Assembly: GCA_004794785.1 (NCBI GenBank)
Contig: SJOL01009519.1
Coordinates: 815,156 to 879,155 of the forward strand
Length of the DNA stretch: 64,000 nucleotides
From: Opisthorchis felineus
Lineage: Eukaryota > Platyhelminthes > Trematoda > Opisthorchiida > Opisthorchiidae
Direction of reading: 5' to 3'
Shown here: positions 1 to 12,900 of the stretch, piece after piece
How the letters are laid out: each line of letters starts with the position of its first letter
Numbering within the stretch: position 1 is the stretch's first letter
Notes under the pieces: generated by a model
Databases searched by the model: none
Seen by the model: the letters and a program-made list of their open reading frames with translations, nothing else
What the model was told of the DNA's origin: nothing
Program-made: the position numbers and the translations under genes

Positions 1-510
1 ACAATGTGATATGCCGAATCAACCGCAACGACTGCAACAAATTCTACGTTGGACAGACCGGGAGGAAGTTACGCACACGAATAGAGGAACACAAGGCGGC
101 CGTCAGGAGACATGGCCCCCTGTCCTTGATATCCATACACGAGGACCAAGAAGGCCACAAATTCAATCTGGAAAACGCAAACATTTTGATACACGGAGAC
201 ACGAGACACGGAAAGGAATTTCTGGAAGCATGGTACTCCACGGTGTTTTCGATCAACCGGTGTATCGAACTGGATCAAATTTACGCACCTCTACGTGCAA
301 AGGACCAACATCTCAACCGGAATACTCAAGCAGGACCAAATATCGGATTCACAAACGAAGAAACAAGGAACACCTTAGAGTCAGATCAACAAGGGTCACA
401 AGCCGAGACTCGGAAGGGTCAAGAACAGACGTCACTCCAGCATCGACCTGAGTACGAGGGCAGGGGAGGCCAAGCTCAGAGGTCATCGAAGAACCAGGAC
501 AAAGGATAAG
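1..510 (+). mobile_element. Penelope-like element, GIY-YIG endonuclease fragment (3' part)
   Basis: One frame stays open from the left edge to about 508. It carries a GIY-YIG nuclease signature of the Penelope type: Cys-spaced residues before YVGQTGRKLRTRIEEHK, then a His-rich stretch (SIHEDQEGHKF) and a downstream acidic/aromatic segment (GKEFLEAWYS). In Penelope-like elements this domain follows the reverse transcriptase and nicks target DNA. The RT part would lie to the left of the window. The low-complexity tail after residue 110 probably belongs to the element's 3' end, and a terminal-repeat stem-loop follows at 645-740. The domain looks intact, but without the RT the copy is partial. 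Family assignment is confident; activity cannot be judged. Confidence 0.8.
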
Positions 511-587
511 AGATCAACCAATGGAATCACCAGACCGATCAACTAACCGTGATCGAAGTTTGGCCTCAGCTAGCAGCACGTATATTA

Positions 588-602
588 ACACACACACACA
601 CA
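588..602. repeat. (AC)n microsatellite
   Basis: Short run of about seven AC units between the Penelope endonuclease fragment and the terminal-repeat stem-loop. Confidence 0.8.
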
Positions 603-644
603 ACAGTACTCAGCGCAAAACCACCAACCGATCGCTACGCACCA

Positions 645-740
645 CTACGCTCCCTAACGACGCACTGATGATGTCACCTGAATTGGTGCTGAAACGTTTG
701 CAAACAGATTGCCCAGCTCAGCGAACAAACCAGCGGCCAC
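645..740 (+). repeat. Penelope-type terminal repeat with hammerhead-like core
   Basis: Contains CTGATGA (665-671), then GTCACC (673-678), a six-base loop, a GGTG-containing complement (685-690) and GAAAC (691-695). It continues with GTTTGCAA, GCCCAGCTCAGCGAACAAACC. The same block recurs at 15.1, 18.4-18.6, 26.4 and 33.6-33.8 kb; shorter pieces without the core occur at 25.9, 31.7 and 49.6 kb. Here it sits just downstream of a GIY-YIG domain, where Penelope elements carry a pseudo-LTR. Hammerhead motifs in such repeats are known for Penelope elements in general. Confidence 0.65.
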
Positions 741-1560
741 CACCTCCCAGTGCTTATTTACTCTTATCCAATCTCTCAGTCAGCTAACTGCAATTTTTTG
801 CCAACACTATCAACTAGTCCCTTAGTAAAGTGTCCTCGTCCTCTAAATCTCTCCCTCCGACCTCTACCGTGCAAGGCCTACTGTCAAGTGGAAGTCCACA
901 CGGATCCCACTTTAACGCTCGCATTTAGGCGCTGATACGACCGAGAATCATATCCTGCACAAGACTGGCCAAAAGTTCGGGACGCTTGCCGGTCCGGCAT
1001 CAGGCCGACAGCCAATCATGACCCAGTATTGGCCGAATGCCGGTTGCCAATGGCGCATCCACAAGACGTCAGGATTTCCAGAAAGTTGTCGCCGATTACA
1101 CTATGTATATGAAGCGCTGTAAAAAGTTCTTGACTCGGTTTGGGCCGTTAAAATACCTTGTGCACCTTTGGGGGTTGTTTTGACGTGAACACTAGCTCGG
1201 GAGGCTCAGACCCAGAAACTAAGCTGAGGAGAATACCGTTACTACACCTGTATTAACTCATCTATGGAATAGCCGGTTGGTGCTCCTTCCACATACCTTC
1301 AATTCTAGGAATAGTCCTGCGTCTCATTGACTTCCCTTGTTTGGCCAGTGGTCTACTGCCCGTCTATTGTCGTTTGGTTGTAGTCCCCCCCTACGTTTTG
1401 TCGACACTGAAGCGTTTAATTTTTCGCTTGTCTCGACTCCTCTGTCCTAATCCCACAGTTGTTCAGTCGCCCGACCAGCCTATAATCCTGTAGTCACCCG
1501 TATCTATTTTCAGTCTTTTGTTGCCGATCATTTCTCATTTCTCCTCAGACTAAAAATGCC
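741..1560. other. Intergenic, no feature recognised
   Basis: No convincing coding frame. The + strand is pyrimidine-rich from about 1320 to 1560. This could be retroelement leader sequence, but nothing specific can be assigned. Confidence 0.4.
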
Positions 1561-1737
1561 GTTCAGCTGTAACACCCTTTCGGTGCCTAGCTGCCATGCC
1601 ACCCGAGGGAAGCACGAGGGCTGGGGTACCCAAGCCCAAGCCTGGCCAGGAGAAGCCGAGAGGCAGAGTCCTAGTTCGAACCACAGACCTTCCGGTCAGT
1701 AAATTCGCGCTCTAACCACTGAGCCATCTCGCCCCCC
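1561..1737 (-). repeat. tRNA-derived SINE, reverse orientation
   Basis: Read on the - strand the copy opens with a tRNA-like head. The A box resembles TGGCTCAGTGGTTAGAGCG (box near 1712-1730) and the B box is GGTTCGAAC-like near 1674. The body then runs through the conserved AGGCTTGGG and TGCTTCC..GGTGGCATGGCAGCTAGGCACC blocks to GTTACAGCTGAAC. The same family appears about eleven times in this window. Confidence 0.85.
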
Positions 1738-2962
1738 AGACTACCCGTCATCGAAATTCCCCTCTATTTCCCTTTGACTTGTCAAGACCCGGGTTAGTGT
1801 CCGTCTGTCTTATGTTCTTATGTTCTGTGACTGTACCTCATTCGCATATATTAGGTTATTTTTCGTGTCTCATCGGTTGTTTCATGTTTTTAACCAATAC
1901 GATGTCCACCATTCCTACAGAGAATCTCGAGGTATGGATCCTCCCTCTTGTAAACCACTTGTGGACAGTCGGTGAAATATTGGGATCAGCCGCCTCAAGC
2001 AATCTCATATGATCTCGCGTTGGGTCCGATTTCACGGGACTCTGAATGCTAGCATTTTCGCTCTCAAACTTCCTTCGGGTGCACGGCAGCTATGCGCCGC
2101 AAGCTGTGCTCTGGAACTCAGAATGCAGCCCACACGCCACAACCTCAACTTGAAATTTATCATTTTGTGTGTCCTTCCACGCCGGATGTGCTCGTCCACT
2201 GTTGTATTCCGCTGATAATATTCAGACAGACTGCCCAATTGTATGATCCTTGGGGCCTGTTTGTAGATACCATAGAATGTCGGAGGATGTGCATGTCAAC
2301 TTTATGACAAGCAAGCCCAATGACACTTGTTATAAGTTTTCCTTCAAAATCCTTAACATCCCTTCCATCCTTTGTTTTCCTGGGCCTTTTCGATTCCTAA
2401 CACTTAATAACGTTTAAATTTATCTGTGCATGTACAACAGAGTCCCGTAGTCCCGTTCTCCGCTAATTACCCGATATTTGATTAACAATACAGTTTTAGT
2501 AGACAACATAAGGCTACGGTTCCCTGTTTGGTATATATAACACCAAATCTCACCACCAACTCCTTCAAGCCTAAGACTATTGCTGTCAAATCTGGGTTCG
2601 AACAATGCAGCAACAAGTTCCTTACGAGTACGAATTCCACTCATCGCCTCATCAAACTACCTTTAGAAATGACTGGCTATGTAGGGGAGCGTGGACTTTA
2701 CCTTCCCTCCATTGTTACATCCAATCACGCGTGGGCCCACTAGGTTCGAAACAACTACCTGCTACTTCGCTAATTGGGGACAGGTAAGAAATCGTGAAAA
2801 ACCTCGAATCCGAATGAAGTGGGGTTAGTTCTTAGTCGTATGCGAGGTAGACACAAAGTTGCTTCCTAAATGCACGAAAAACGCTTTTGTTAAACTTTCC
2901 ACCGGATTCTGGTCGATAAGATTGCAATTTCATTTCAGCCAGATACTCCCTTCGGCCTCTGA
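1738..2962. other. Upstream region of the PSMD5 gene
   Basis: No coding frame or repeat recognised. A pyrimidine-rich splice-acceptor-like sequence (ATTTCATTTCAG, AG at 2937-2938) ends 24 bases before the PSMD5 start codon. It could close a 5'-UTR intron or serve as a trans-splice acceptor. A promoter could not be placed. Confidence 0.4.
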
Positions 2963-3934
2963 ATGGATAGTGCAATTGAAGAAATTACTACGATGATAGA
3001 CAAACTGTCCTGTACCAGCGGAGATTTGACGGATTATGAGTGCCTGGTTGCTATGGTCGTCAATATGAAGCCCTCCAACTTAAGGAAGATCATTCATAAT
3101 TGTGACATCATGAGGTTATTCATGGCCATGAACCTGCACGAAGCGTATGTTCCTTTCTGTTGCCAGAAGAAACTAACTTACAGGAAATTCATGGAATTAG
3201 CTTTGCGCCTGGCCAGCACATTATTTTCTGTTGTTCCCCTGGCTGAAATGATGGACAAACACCTCAATGAGGTTCTTCAAGCCCTGAGTTCCGACAAAGA
3301 CGAGTTGGTGGAGTTTGTCCTTCAAAAGGTATGTTTTTTGACAACGTAGCACCGTCACTTAAGTAGCTGAAAGACGGGGTCTGCGAAACAGAGTTCACTG
3401 TTTGCTCTCTACCCGATGTACTTTTTCATAATGTGGTCAGGTTGCTTGTGCATGAAAACTTGACCGTATACAAAGCTGCCACCACATACCTTGTTGAAGT
3501 CGGTGAGTTTAATCTGCCATTCACACTCACTGAGTGCAGTTGCAAGGGATCCGGATGCAGTTGATAATCTTTTTGGATCCAAAATGGCAAGTTCCTTCAA
3601 AGAACTCTGTACAAGTTCCTCTAACAAGCTACGGGTTGCAGAGGTGGGGACAGCGCTTCGCTTCATCCGAACATTTTAAAGATGCTTGTTTCAGTTGTTA
3701 CTCAGAATCCTGCCTACATCTCTAAACTAGAGTCGAGTGGTCTGTTACGGTTATTACCGGAAGGTTTGCTTGATAAAGATCCGCTCACGAATTTGAACTT
3801 TGTTGAACTGGCCAAATCACTGACAGTTCTACCGGAGGGCTATTGCTGGCTCGAAGATCGTGGACTTTTAGATCAGTTGTCTGTGCGGCTGTGTGAGCTC
3901 AATGAAGACCCTTTTGGCCACCTTCTTATGCCAG
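2963..3934 (+). CDS. PSMD5: PSMD5 exons 1-4 with three mini-introns
   Basis: Exon 1 (2963-3328, 122 codons) ends ..FVLQK in phase 0. Intron 1 is 3329-3366 (38 nt, GTATGT..TTAAGTAG). Exon 2 (3367-3502) encodes LKDGVCETEFTVCSL..HENLTVYKAA. Intron 2 is 3503-3539 (37 nt, GTGAGT..GTGCAG). Exon 3 (3540-3643) encodes VARDPDAVDNLFGSK..KLRVAE. Intron 3 is 3644-3681 (38 nt, GTGGGG..TTTAAAG). Exon 4 (3682-3934) starts MLVSVVTQNPAYISKLESSG and ends ..LLMP in phase 1. Removing the introns gives spacing that matches vertebrate PSMD5 almost without gaps; leaving them in adds stops and shifts frame. The exon 3/4 join RVAE|MLVSVV is the most informative. Confidence 0.85.
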
Positions 3935-6900
3935 GTGAGTGTGTCCTGCAGTCGACATTCAGCGCTTTTGTCAAAGCCGACGTGTGTATGATTATAATTT
4001 CGTAGATTTATGTCATTCGTTCGCTCATTTTTTCGGGACTTTGGGAGCTCTGTTTTTGAAAGGGATTGTCATTATTCCGAGTTCCGCCATCTGAGTTTTT
4101 CTCGTAAAAACTTCAAATCTTATTTCGCCGTACTTGTGCGCATAAACGCTCGTCTGTTTTAAGCGCTTGTTTAACTGGATTTCGGCAGTGAATCAGAATA
4201 AACAAGCTTCAGCTTATTCAGATGCACCGGTTATGTAGTTTGCTTATGTTAAATTTAACTTTGATGTTCGGATGGCCGCTTACCACTGCGAGCCAAAACT
4301 GAGAATTTGCTAGAAAGGGTAATGTCCTTACAGTCCTGACTGGGCTAGTACTTCCGGTGGCTATTGTGTAACGGACCGCAGAGACGCCAGATGCCACATT
4401 CACAAGAGGACGGCCTGTGAGGAAGTAATCGGCAGAGCAGTTTCCATTGGTGCGTATCCGATTGCTTACTAGAGTACGTAGCATTCAGTCTTTCCCACGC
4501 CCACCGTCTATATCTGCATCCAGAATTTTGCTGTTTAACTATTACACTTTATTTGGTTGCTGGATTATCCCTCGGCTGTGTGAAGGCCTACGGGAAGCTC
4601 TCGCCTGAGTTCACCACATCAAGTGGTGTCAGAGAAGACTGTCCTCTTTCACCTTTCCTCTTCATCTTCGTCATTGATACGATTATGTAAGGCTCACTGT
4701 CAGCCTCTAACGTCTGTGGGGTAGAAGTTCTCCCGGAGCGTCCGTTCACAGATATGGAGTACGCGGACGACATAGCTCTTCTTGCATCTGATGCCGTGGT
4801 AATGCAAACATTATTAAATAATCTAACAAAAAATTCTGCCTCAGGGTTTGGCATGCACTTTACACCTGCAAATTGTAAAATGCTACTGCAAGACTGGGTG
4901 GGCTCGAACCCTAATCTCCTGCTCGCGGATGAGCCACTTGAGGTAACAGATAGGTTTATCTACCTGGGCATCTGTTTCAGTTCCGGAGGTCTCGCTGAAG
5001 ATGATATTTCCATCCATGTTGGGAAGGCCAGAGCAGCTTTTGTGAACCTGGCGTAGGTGTGACATCAGCTTATCCGTCAAGGGTCGAGTTTACGATGATG
5101 CGGTGCGCTCCATATTACTATACAGATCAGAAACAGCCGCTGAGCACCAAGTACGTCAAAAGTCTTTCAGTGTTTGAGCATCGATTTCTTCGGAGCATTA
5201 TCTGAGCCTGGTGGGAACACCGGGCTAGCAATGCTGAAGTACGTTGAATGGTTTTTGGGAAGAAATAACTCATCCACGATAGATGAACTGATCACACTGC
5301 TTAGGTTGCGCTGGCTTGGCCACGTGCTCCGTATGCCAGTCGACGGACTTCCTCGAAGGGTTCTTTTTGCAGAACCACGTGAATGGTGGAAACGAGCCAG
5401 GGGAGGTCAAACAATGACTTGGCAGCGAAGTATGAAAGCCATTACCAGCAAACTCAGATGCGCTGGTCATTGCCGTCTCCTTGGATGGGGACCCCGAGAC
5501 GGGCCACATCAGTGGTTAGAGACATTGTCAGACATGGCCCAGTCGCGTCCTCAATGGGGTTCTTGCATCTAAGCTGTTGCCCTCAATGCATAACTCCCTT
5601 CCCAACCCCCCACTTAAAAGTCCACTGACAGACCTGAAATTACGCACCAATTTATCAGCTCGCCTCCAATGCGCAGACACCTCCCCAAATCATCGTTGGG
5701 CGAAACGAAGCTGGCAGCTATAAGCGCTGTACGAGAAGTACGCGGTTCTTACAGCTGATAATGATGACGTTGATGATGATGGTTACTAGATTGTACCGCT
5801 CGGCTTACTGTCAGTGCTCAGGAGGACTGTTCAGAGTGCGGTCCAGGGTAAATAACTAAGCAATTAACTTTAATTCGGCGTCACAGTTTATCATCAGTAA
5901 AACACTCACAATGTAGGACACATGACATCATTCACGGAATCCGAGTATGTGTAGTCATTCGGGCTCAAGTTGATCATCCATTAGAGTGTAGTTTTCCGAT
6001 GAGACCGATGTGCTGGTCGTTTCTTATTTCTGTACAGTTGTTTATATTTTGAACCGAATCACTGACTTCTATGCTACGAATAATACTTCAGGTTTTTCTG
6101 CTGTCTTAGCGTTCACCCAGTCTGTTAGAGCATATTGTTTTTACCAGTACTTTCCACTGATTCACCTAAACTCTGAAGGATACTTGGCATTTTTCGGCTG
6201 TGTGGCACGACAGCATCCTGTGATTTGGATTCCTGTGGATAAGTGCAGCGCCTTGGTATCTGTCCTGAGCAGTGCTATTGAGAGTTCAGATCAAAGAATT
6301 TCACTTGCTGCGATGGAATCTGTGGGACACATTGCGGCGAGCACCGATGGACGGAAACTACTTCGGACACATCTCGGTAAGTTGCCATGGTGTTCCGGTC
6401 AAATCGCAGTTAGATCCCATACAGCTGCTGACAAATAGTAACAGGCCTTGTCGCCTTCACGCGGTGATATAAGCCATCTGTCCTGGCGTTTTTAATAACA
6501 CTTAGTGGAAGTGTAGTGTTTTCGTTTTCACGCTGTGTAGCCTCTGAGACGTTGGTGCCAGTAGTTTTAACAAAGAGAAACCAAGCATAGCTCTGTGAAT
6601 AAGTTCGAAGAATGATGGTAACTATGGTAGTTGCTCCTAAGGGACTGAGAAATAAACCTAACTGGCATTGTGGTCAAAAGATTCGTTCTACTTTTACTCA
6701 ACGACATTCGTCTGAGTTGCATAAAGCCTCATGCTCGTACCTGGTCTGCTATTAATATTTCGTAGCCTGTGACGCGACCGTATCCATTGGTGAATCAATT
6801 AGAACTGAAAATTAAATCTAAGGACTACTGAAGACAACTTGCTTAGGGTACAGGATTCGGGTACAACCATGAAAATGGGGCTAATATTCGAACTTTTCTC

Positions 6901-9900
6901 CAACAAAAACGAAACGATCGCATGGTGCTGGGGTTGACGAGGGCTATTTGGGAGATGCTCATTCAGAGCGTGCTCTGGTCCAAATCACTGCTTGGTTTTT
7001 ATCACTTGCAGGTCATCGTCTTCATAGATAAAAACACTAGCTTCACCACCATAAAAACCACAATGGTTTTGTTTTAAGGACCCCAGAGTGGAAATAGTGA
7101 TAAAGGGATAGGATTCGCCCCACCCACTCTCGTGTACCCACACAACCTAACATTTAGTAAGACAATCTGTGTTGAAACTGACGCCTTGAAAGCCATTGAT
7201 ATCCGTTGATGGACATAACATGTAACGTCTCCAGCCAAGCAGAAGTAGGTGTACTAGGGTGTCGTTTCTGAAAACACACGGCGGGCACACTTTTCTAAAT
7301 CTCTCATGCCGTTCTACGAAAGTGCGCGCTTCCCACTTCTAACTTCTACTTTAGCTTCACAGTGTGCGTGAGTGTGAAAGAGGCATCGAGAAAAGCACTT
7401 GCCTCGTTTCGACGTGTATAGTACACAGGTGGGTTGCCGAGGTTTATACTACTGGATGTCCTCAGTTTACTGAATACCGTTTTACAGACTCTGTGGTGAC
7501 AGATAAGTTTCTGAGGCACGGGCGGCGGTACGCCTGGAGCTACCGGGTTTTGCAGCCACACAAAGCACGTCTGATGCATCCAAACTTTGAAATTACAAGA
7601 GTCGGTGAACATGACACGTGCCCCTGGATTTCGTGCACAGGTTGCATCGGATATGGACTTTCGGGCCAGTACAACTATTGGGATTAACGAAATACTTCAC
7701 AACCCTCTGTGCCTTTTCTCACAATTTCAAGGACGCATTCGGAACATGCTTTTGCATCTTGTGAGTGCGAAACTGTTAGCGGGTTATGATGGGTGATGGT
7801 GGTGAGAATCGATCACTACGCGTCGCTCCTTCCGGAACACCTGTGTGGACTCCGATGATGCACCTGCTCGTTGCTGCCTTTCAGTGCGCTTTTGGAGTTT
7901 GCGCGAAACACGCACACGACTTGGACGTTGAGAATCTAGTGGATCCGGAAGTCAAACACATTTACCAGAACCGACTCATTCGACTTCTGTCTGCTGGTCC
8001 AACATCGAAAGTTAATAGCTGATGGAGAGAGATATCCAGAGTATTACTTGACACCTGAACTTCTGCTTGTGGCACAGCCCAGCCAATCTCACTCAAGTAT
8101 TGGGTCTCTGATAGGACCAAGGCTTTGCCAGGGGTCCGGCGACAGATGCCCTCCGGTCGCAACCACATTCCAACTCGAGGCCTCATCGCTGAGTAAAACT
8201 GAGTGTCCGCGCAGACCGGAGGACTGTTGGATCAAGAACGTCGAAGAAATGGTGGAAGCGAAAAGCCTTGGAATTTCCTCAGTTTGTTTCACTTGATTTG
8301 GTCAACAAATTCTTGAGCATCTTGTCTGTTAATCCATCAAGGACCATAATAGTATGCCGAATCGTCGTCTGTGTTGACGATTATTCCTCCGGTTGCCTTC
8401 TTCCGAACTGCCTCGCAAACTGCAAGGTGGCCAATGCGTGACTTGTCGGAATGATCTGAACGAGCACGAAGAATTTTAGTGGTGTTGATGCGGTCCGCCT
8501 TCCAGGATCGGGTCCCCGTGACCCGTTCTTCTATACTTGTCTCGAGACGGTGTTGTACGGATGCGAGGAGTTTTCACCATTTAGCGTGCCTTAATTTCAC
8601 ATCAGGGGGTGATCAAATGGTTATAAGAATACTTGAAAAAAGGCTATAATACACTTTGAAATTGTCACTGGAACAGCTTTAATTGATGATGAGGCGGCTT
8701 AATGTGATATTGAGAGATCTTAAGGTGAACAAGGTAACAGATGTTCTCCAACCTGTTGCAATTCCGTTGATGCTGACCACCGTTAGGTTTCTGTTGATGT
8801 GATGCGGCTTCGTGATACGGATTGATTCACTGGTCAATCAAGTGGGTGAATTCTCTTGTGCTTGGGCGACTAGTCCGCACTTTTCCGATTCATTGTGCCT
8901 GTTTAGACCAGTGACTTGAACTCAGCCGATCTAATGATGTGAACTTTTGACGTAAACAGGTGATGCAACAACCGGATAACCCTCGTTGAATATGATCTTA
9001 GACGCAGTAGCGACGTTAGTAACTAATGCAGCTGCTCTCAAAGGAGGAAGTCTATGTATCAATGGATTGATATGAAAGACTTCAATCAGTATATTGCAAT
9101 AGGTCTACGTGACGCAATCTAAATATACGAAATCGTGCATCATAGTGCGGGCCCTTAGTCCACTTCCAGTTGCCGATCTCATACGGGTCTAGGCTGCCCC
9201 TAAGACTCAGAGCATACACTGGCTATTTCCAAAAATGTTTGGGTAAATGACATCACATACCTCTATTGTCTTGCTTTAATACGTGGGATCGGGATGGATT
9301 CCTGTTCAGTCAGCACGGCAGGGATTTGCACAATTTCACAAACCTAAAAAAGTCAATGCTGTTGGTGGATTATTAGAAAATAATTGTCAGTAAGAAGTAG
9401 CTCACTGAAAATGTGTCCGATGAAATGCATCAGAACCCTCGTTTGTTCATTTGCTTATATGAAATTGTCAATAAGTCCGATACAGGTCTTCACCAATGCC
9501 TGATCTGGTCTTAACGTCGCGTTCGCTTCACTTTATTAGGAAAGCGGAGGGAGATGCCGTAACAATGATTCTCTCGAACGGATGTAACCAGGAAGAAAGG
9601 TTTTTTACCTCTTCCTGGGTATGCGTCAAGTCATTAGAAGGTTGTATAACAGTTGTGATATCCTCGAAAAATGCTTTTTTAAGCAAAATATTCAGTTGTC
9701 CTCACAGTTCAAATCATACAAACCAGCCGTATTTTTACACGAGTTTCGACTATTTCTTACTCTGTGGTTTGATTAGCATCTGTTACCGTCATTTGTGTTT
9801 CTGCTTGTTTTAATTTCGTTTTTTGAAGCAAGTTCATCAGAGTCTATCTATGTCCAACTTTTCTTTAGTAAACTGATATCATCACTGATATAAACTGGTG

Positions 9901-12900
9901 ACAAGATCTGCAATGTGTCTTCTGATCGTCCAAAAATACGTCCTGAAGATAGTTGTTAGTCAATGATCAACTTTTATCCGGAATTTAAGTAGTTCCAACG
10001 CCGCAGTGCAGATATTTTGCAGCGTAAGCTGTACACATATCTCCAGCACTGTATCCTGAATAGACCTTGGCCGTACGATGTCAGAAGAAAATTGCACGTG
10101 GGACAATTTGACTTGAAAGAGTACTTCGAACGTGTATTTAATGGTGCCTCCGTAGCGTTTCAGGGGCTATCTGATGGTAGCGTGTATCCAGTGCAACGAT
10201 GCGCAAGTAAGTAAGTTAGTAACGAAACAGTACCACTAAAACAGAAACTAAGCCTTAGTAGATTAAGCTGGTTGGGACATGCACTGCGCATACCCAACCG
10301 CCGTCTACCAAAGCCTCGCTGGATAAAACACTGCGCATGACAACACGAATTTAAAGCGATTGCGATCTAATGGGATGCTGTTGGATCTTCGTGTCCTCCC
10401 ATGTCAGGCCCACACGATTCTACTCTACAGTACACGACGCAATCGATCCAAGCTACGGACAAGGTGTCATGTCCTAGGCGCACTGACTAGCTGCGATTTG
10501 TCCGTCTTTGTGCGCTAGCCGGGTGAAGGCTAGGGTTTGAAAAAGAAGCTGAGTCAGTCTAAAGCAGCAGGACATGTCGCTCATATTTGTTTATTTCACT
10601 GCTGTTCGCAGGTGTAAGTAATTTATTCTTTGGCGATTTCCACAAGTCATTGGGGCTTTTCCCTCACTCGACCACCCTTCGTCTTTCCTTCCACTCTTCA
10701 CTTAGGTCTTTTTTTTCCTGTGACGGTTTCGAAGATACTGTCATCAAAAAAGTGACTTCGTCCAAAAGTGACGGAGTAGTTGCTTTAGTGTTGAGTAGCG
10801 CTATTTCCTACTGTTGAAGATCCCTTCTGCACCAACACGGGATACGTTGTTGTTTGAAACCAGTATTTGAGGCGTAAACGAAAAAATCGTCCAGCCGCCA
10901 CACTCACTCGATGCGTGGCTATCATATAACCCGAAGCAAGCACGAGAGTTGAGATACTGCCAATTTGCTCAGTCCTAGATAGCAGCTATTGGTAGGCCAG
11001 GTATGGGTTCGAACCGTGGACCATCCGATCAGTAGTTCTGCGCTTTAAACCCTGAGCTATCTGGGTTATATAGCCATTCAAACATTACCGATTATGACTA
11101 AACCAGGAGCCGAAAGGCTAAAATTAGGAAGAAGGGACTCAAACTGAATGTTGTCGTTTGTAATGGAAGGGATGGGCTCAAAAACTGTCCAGTAGTTGTA
11201 GATAAATTTGTTTACCCCGTTTGACTAGGTTTTGAGTAGCTCAGAAATAATTGGCGTGTGACTTGTGTCCCAGATTTGCGTCGTTCAAAACTGCCATCCG
11301 GCCGTTGAACCCTCATTTTTTTCTACTGTATCCTCACATAAACTTGGGGTTTGTGGCCTTCATGGAATAAGATTTCGAATCCTGGAGATGTTGGAGCGGT
11401 CTCTAGGGCTGGGAAGTCCCGTAGAAATCTGTCGGGGAAAGCTTGCTGTGATTTCTTCTAGGTGGTGACCTCTTTTTTCGGGGAGTGAGCCACATTGCTT
11501 ACTCTATATGCTTTCCCCCTACTAATGTTGGGCCGCCAGGCTGGACCTTTATCTCGATTATCCACGTCACCAGAGCGTACCATTAGATTAACTAAGGTCG
11601 AACAGCATGTGCTAACAGTTACAGCAAGAGCAGTAAGCGTGTAGGCGGCTGATCTACCAATTAGGAAAATCGGTGTACCTCTAGTTGACCCTTGATCTCA
11701 CTCAGTTCTTGGTTAGCAGAAAGATCTTCAGAGACATGTGCGGGATCTTCCAAGCGTCCTTATAGATTTTGCTGAGTTGCAGACCGAACTGGGCTTTACA
11801 CTTGAGAATTTTTTAATGAGTTACTGTACGCAAACTGCGAACCCCTTTCTCCTTGCATTGTAGCTCCCACAGGACGCTTAAAACTACTTCTTGTCAAACT
11901 TGGACGATTCGTGCAGAACTCAGAAACCTTCATCCTTCTCCGTTCAGTTGACTGCGTAGCCGATTTTTTATCCCGACCATCAGTCCTCTCCAACATACTG
12001 GAAGCTGTGGAACAGGCTCAAATAAGTTTGGAATGGGCTGCGCTCATCGGCCAGCCAGAAGATTCAAACCATGCGGGAATCGAAAGTCGAAGGTCGGCTA
12101 AGATATTATTGAAACGATTAACTACCTTGGCAACGAATCCCTTTCCTGATATGCGCCTGGCGGCCTTAAGGACGATCCGGTCGATGGCAACACAAGTCAG
12201 TAATTTTATGTATTGAACCATTTTGTTGCTTCGGTTCCTTCAAATGTAACACCGCCTATCGGTGTGGGGCTTGTTTTGGTGAAAACTTATATCAGAGGTT
12301 TTACCTTGATGTAACCAGCATTCCATTTTGGTTACATGTTGATCGAAATGAGCCACATGTTTAGCCACGAAACGGGTACGCTTATTTCCATTACAGTGGT
12401 CAAGAAAGCACCTCCAGTATCGTCAATCCGTTGGACGTACCGTACCCTTCTTGGCAAACACAGGAGCTGTTCCGGAAAGGAATTTTCAATCAGGACATTT
12501 CCAAAGCCACCCCTTTTCTTGTCTCAACTTCACCCTTTCCACCAGGCCTCTATAGAAGTTGATATAATGGGACGAAATCTCCACTGAAGTTGAACGAGAA
12601 ATACAAATAGATTGGATGAACTGACCCACATCGTTTGAACATTTATTTCCACCACACGGCTTGTGACCACAGTCTTCGGAAGTGATTAATCCCTCAAGTT
12701 TCCTTGTTTCAGTTCACCGACCTGAGGGCGCTGATGAAAAACGGTCTCGATTACGCAGTTTACCGCGTACCGCAGCGGGGCGGTTGGGGAACTCTATGCC
12801 TGCTAGCTGATCTTTTCGAAAAACAGTGTTGTGAAGTTCGCAGCACACCTCGCTTGGATCCGATTTTTTTTTATAAAAAAAAGAATTTCACGCTCACTAC

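Noticed and set aside
3491..3679. Apparent one-base frameshift in PSMD5 near 3676
   Set aside because: The 38-nt intron 3644-3681 explains the change of frame and aligns better (RVAE|MLVSVV) than a frameshift.
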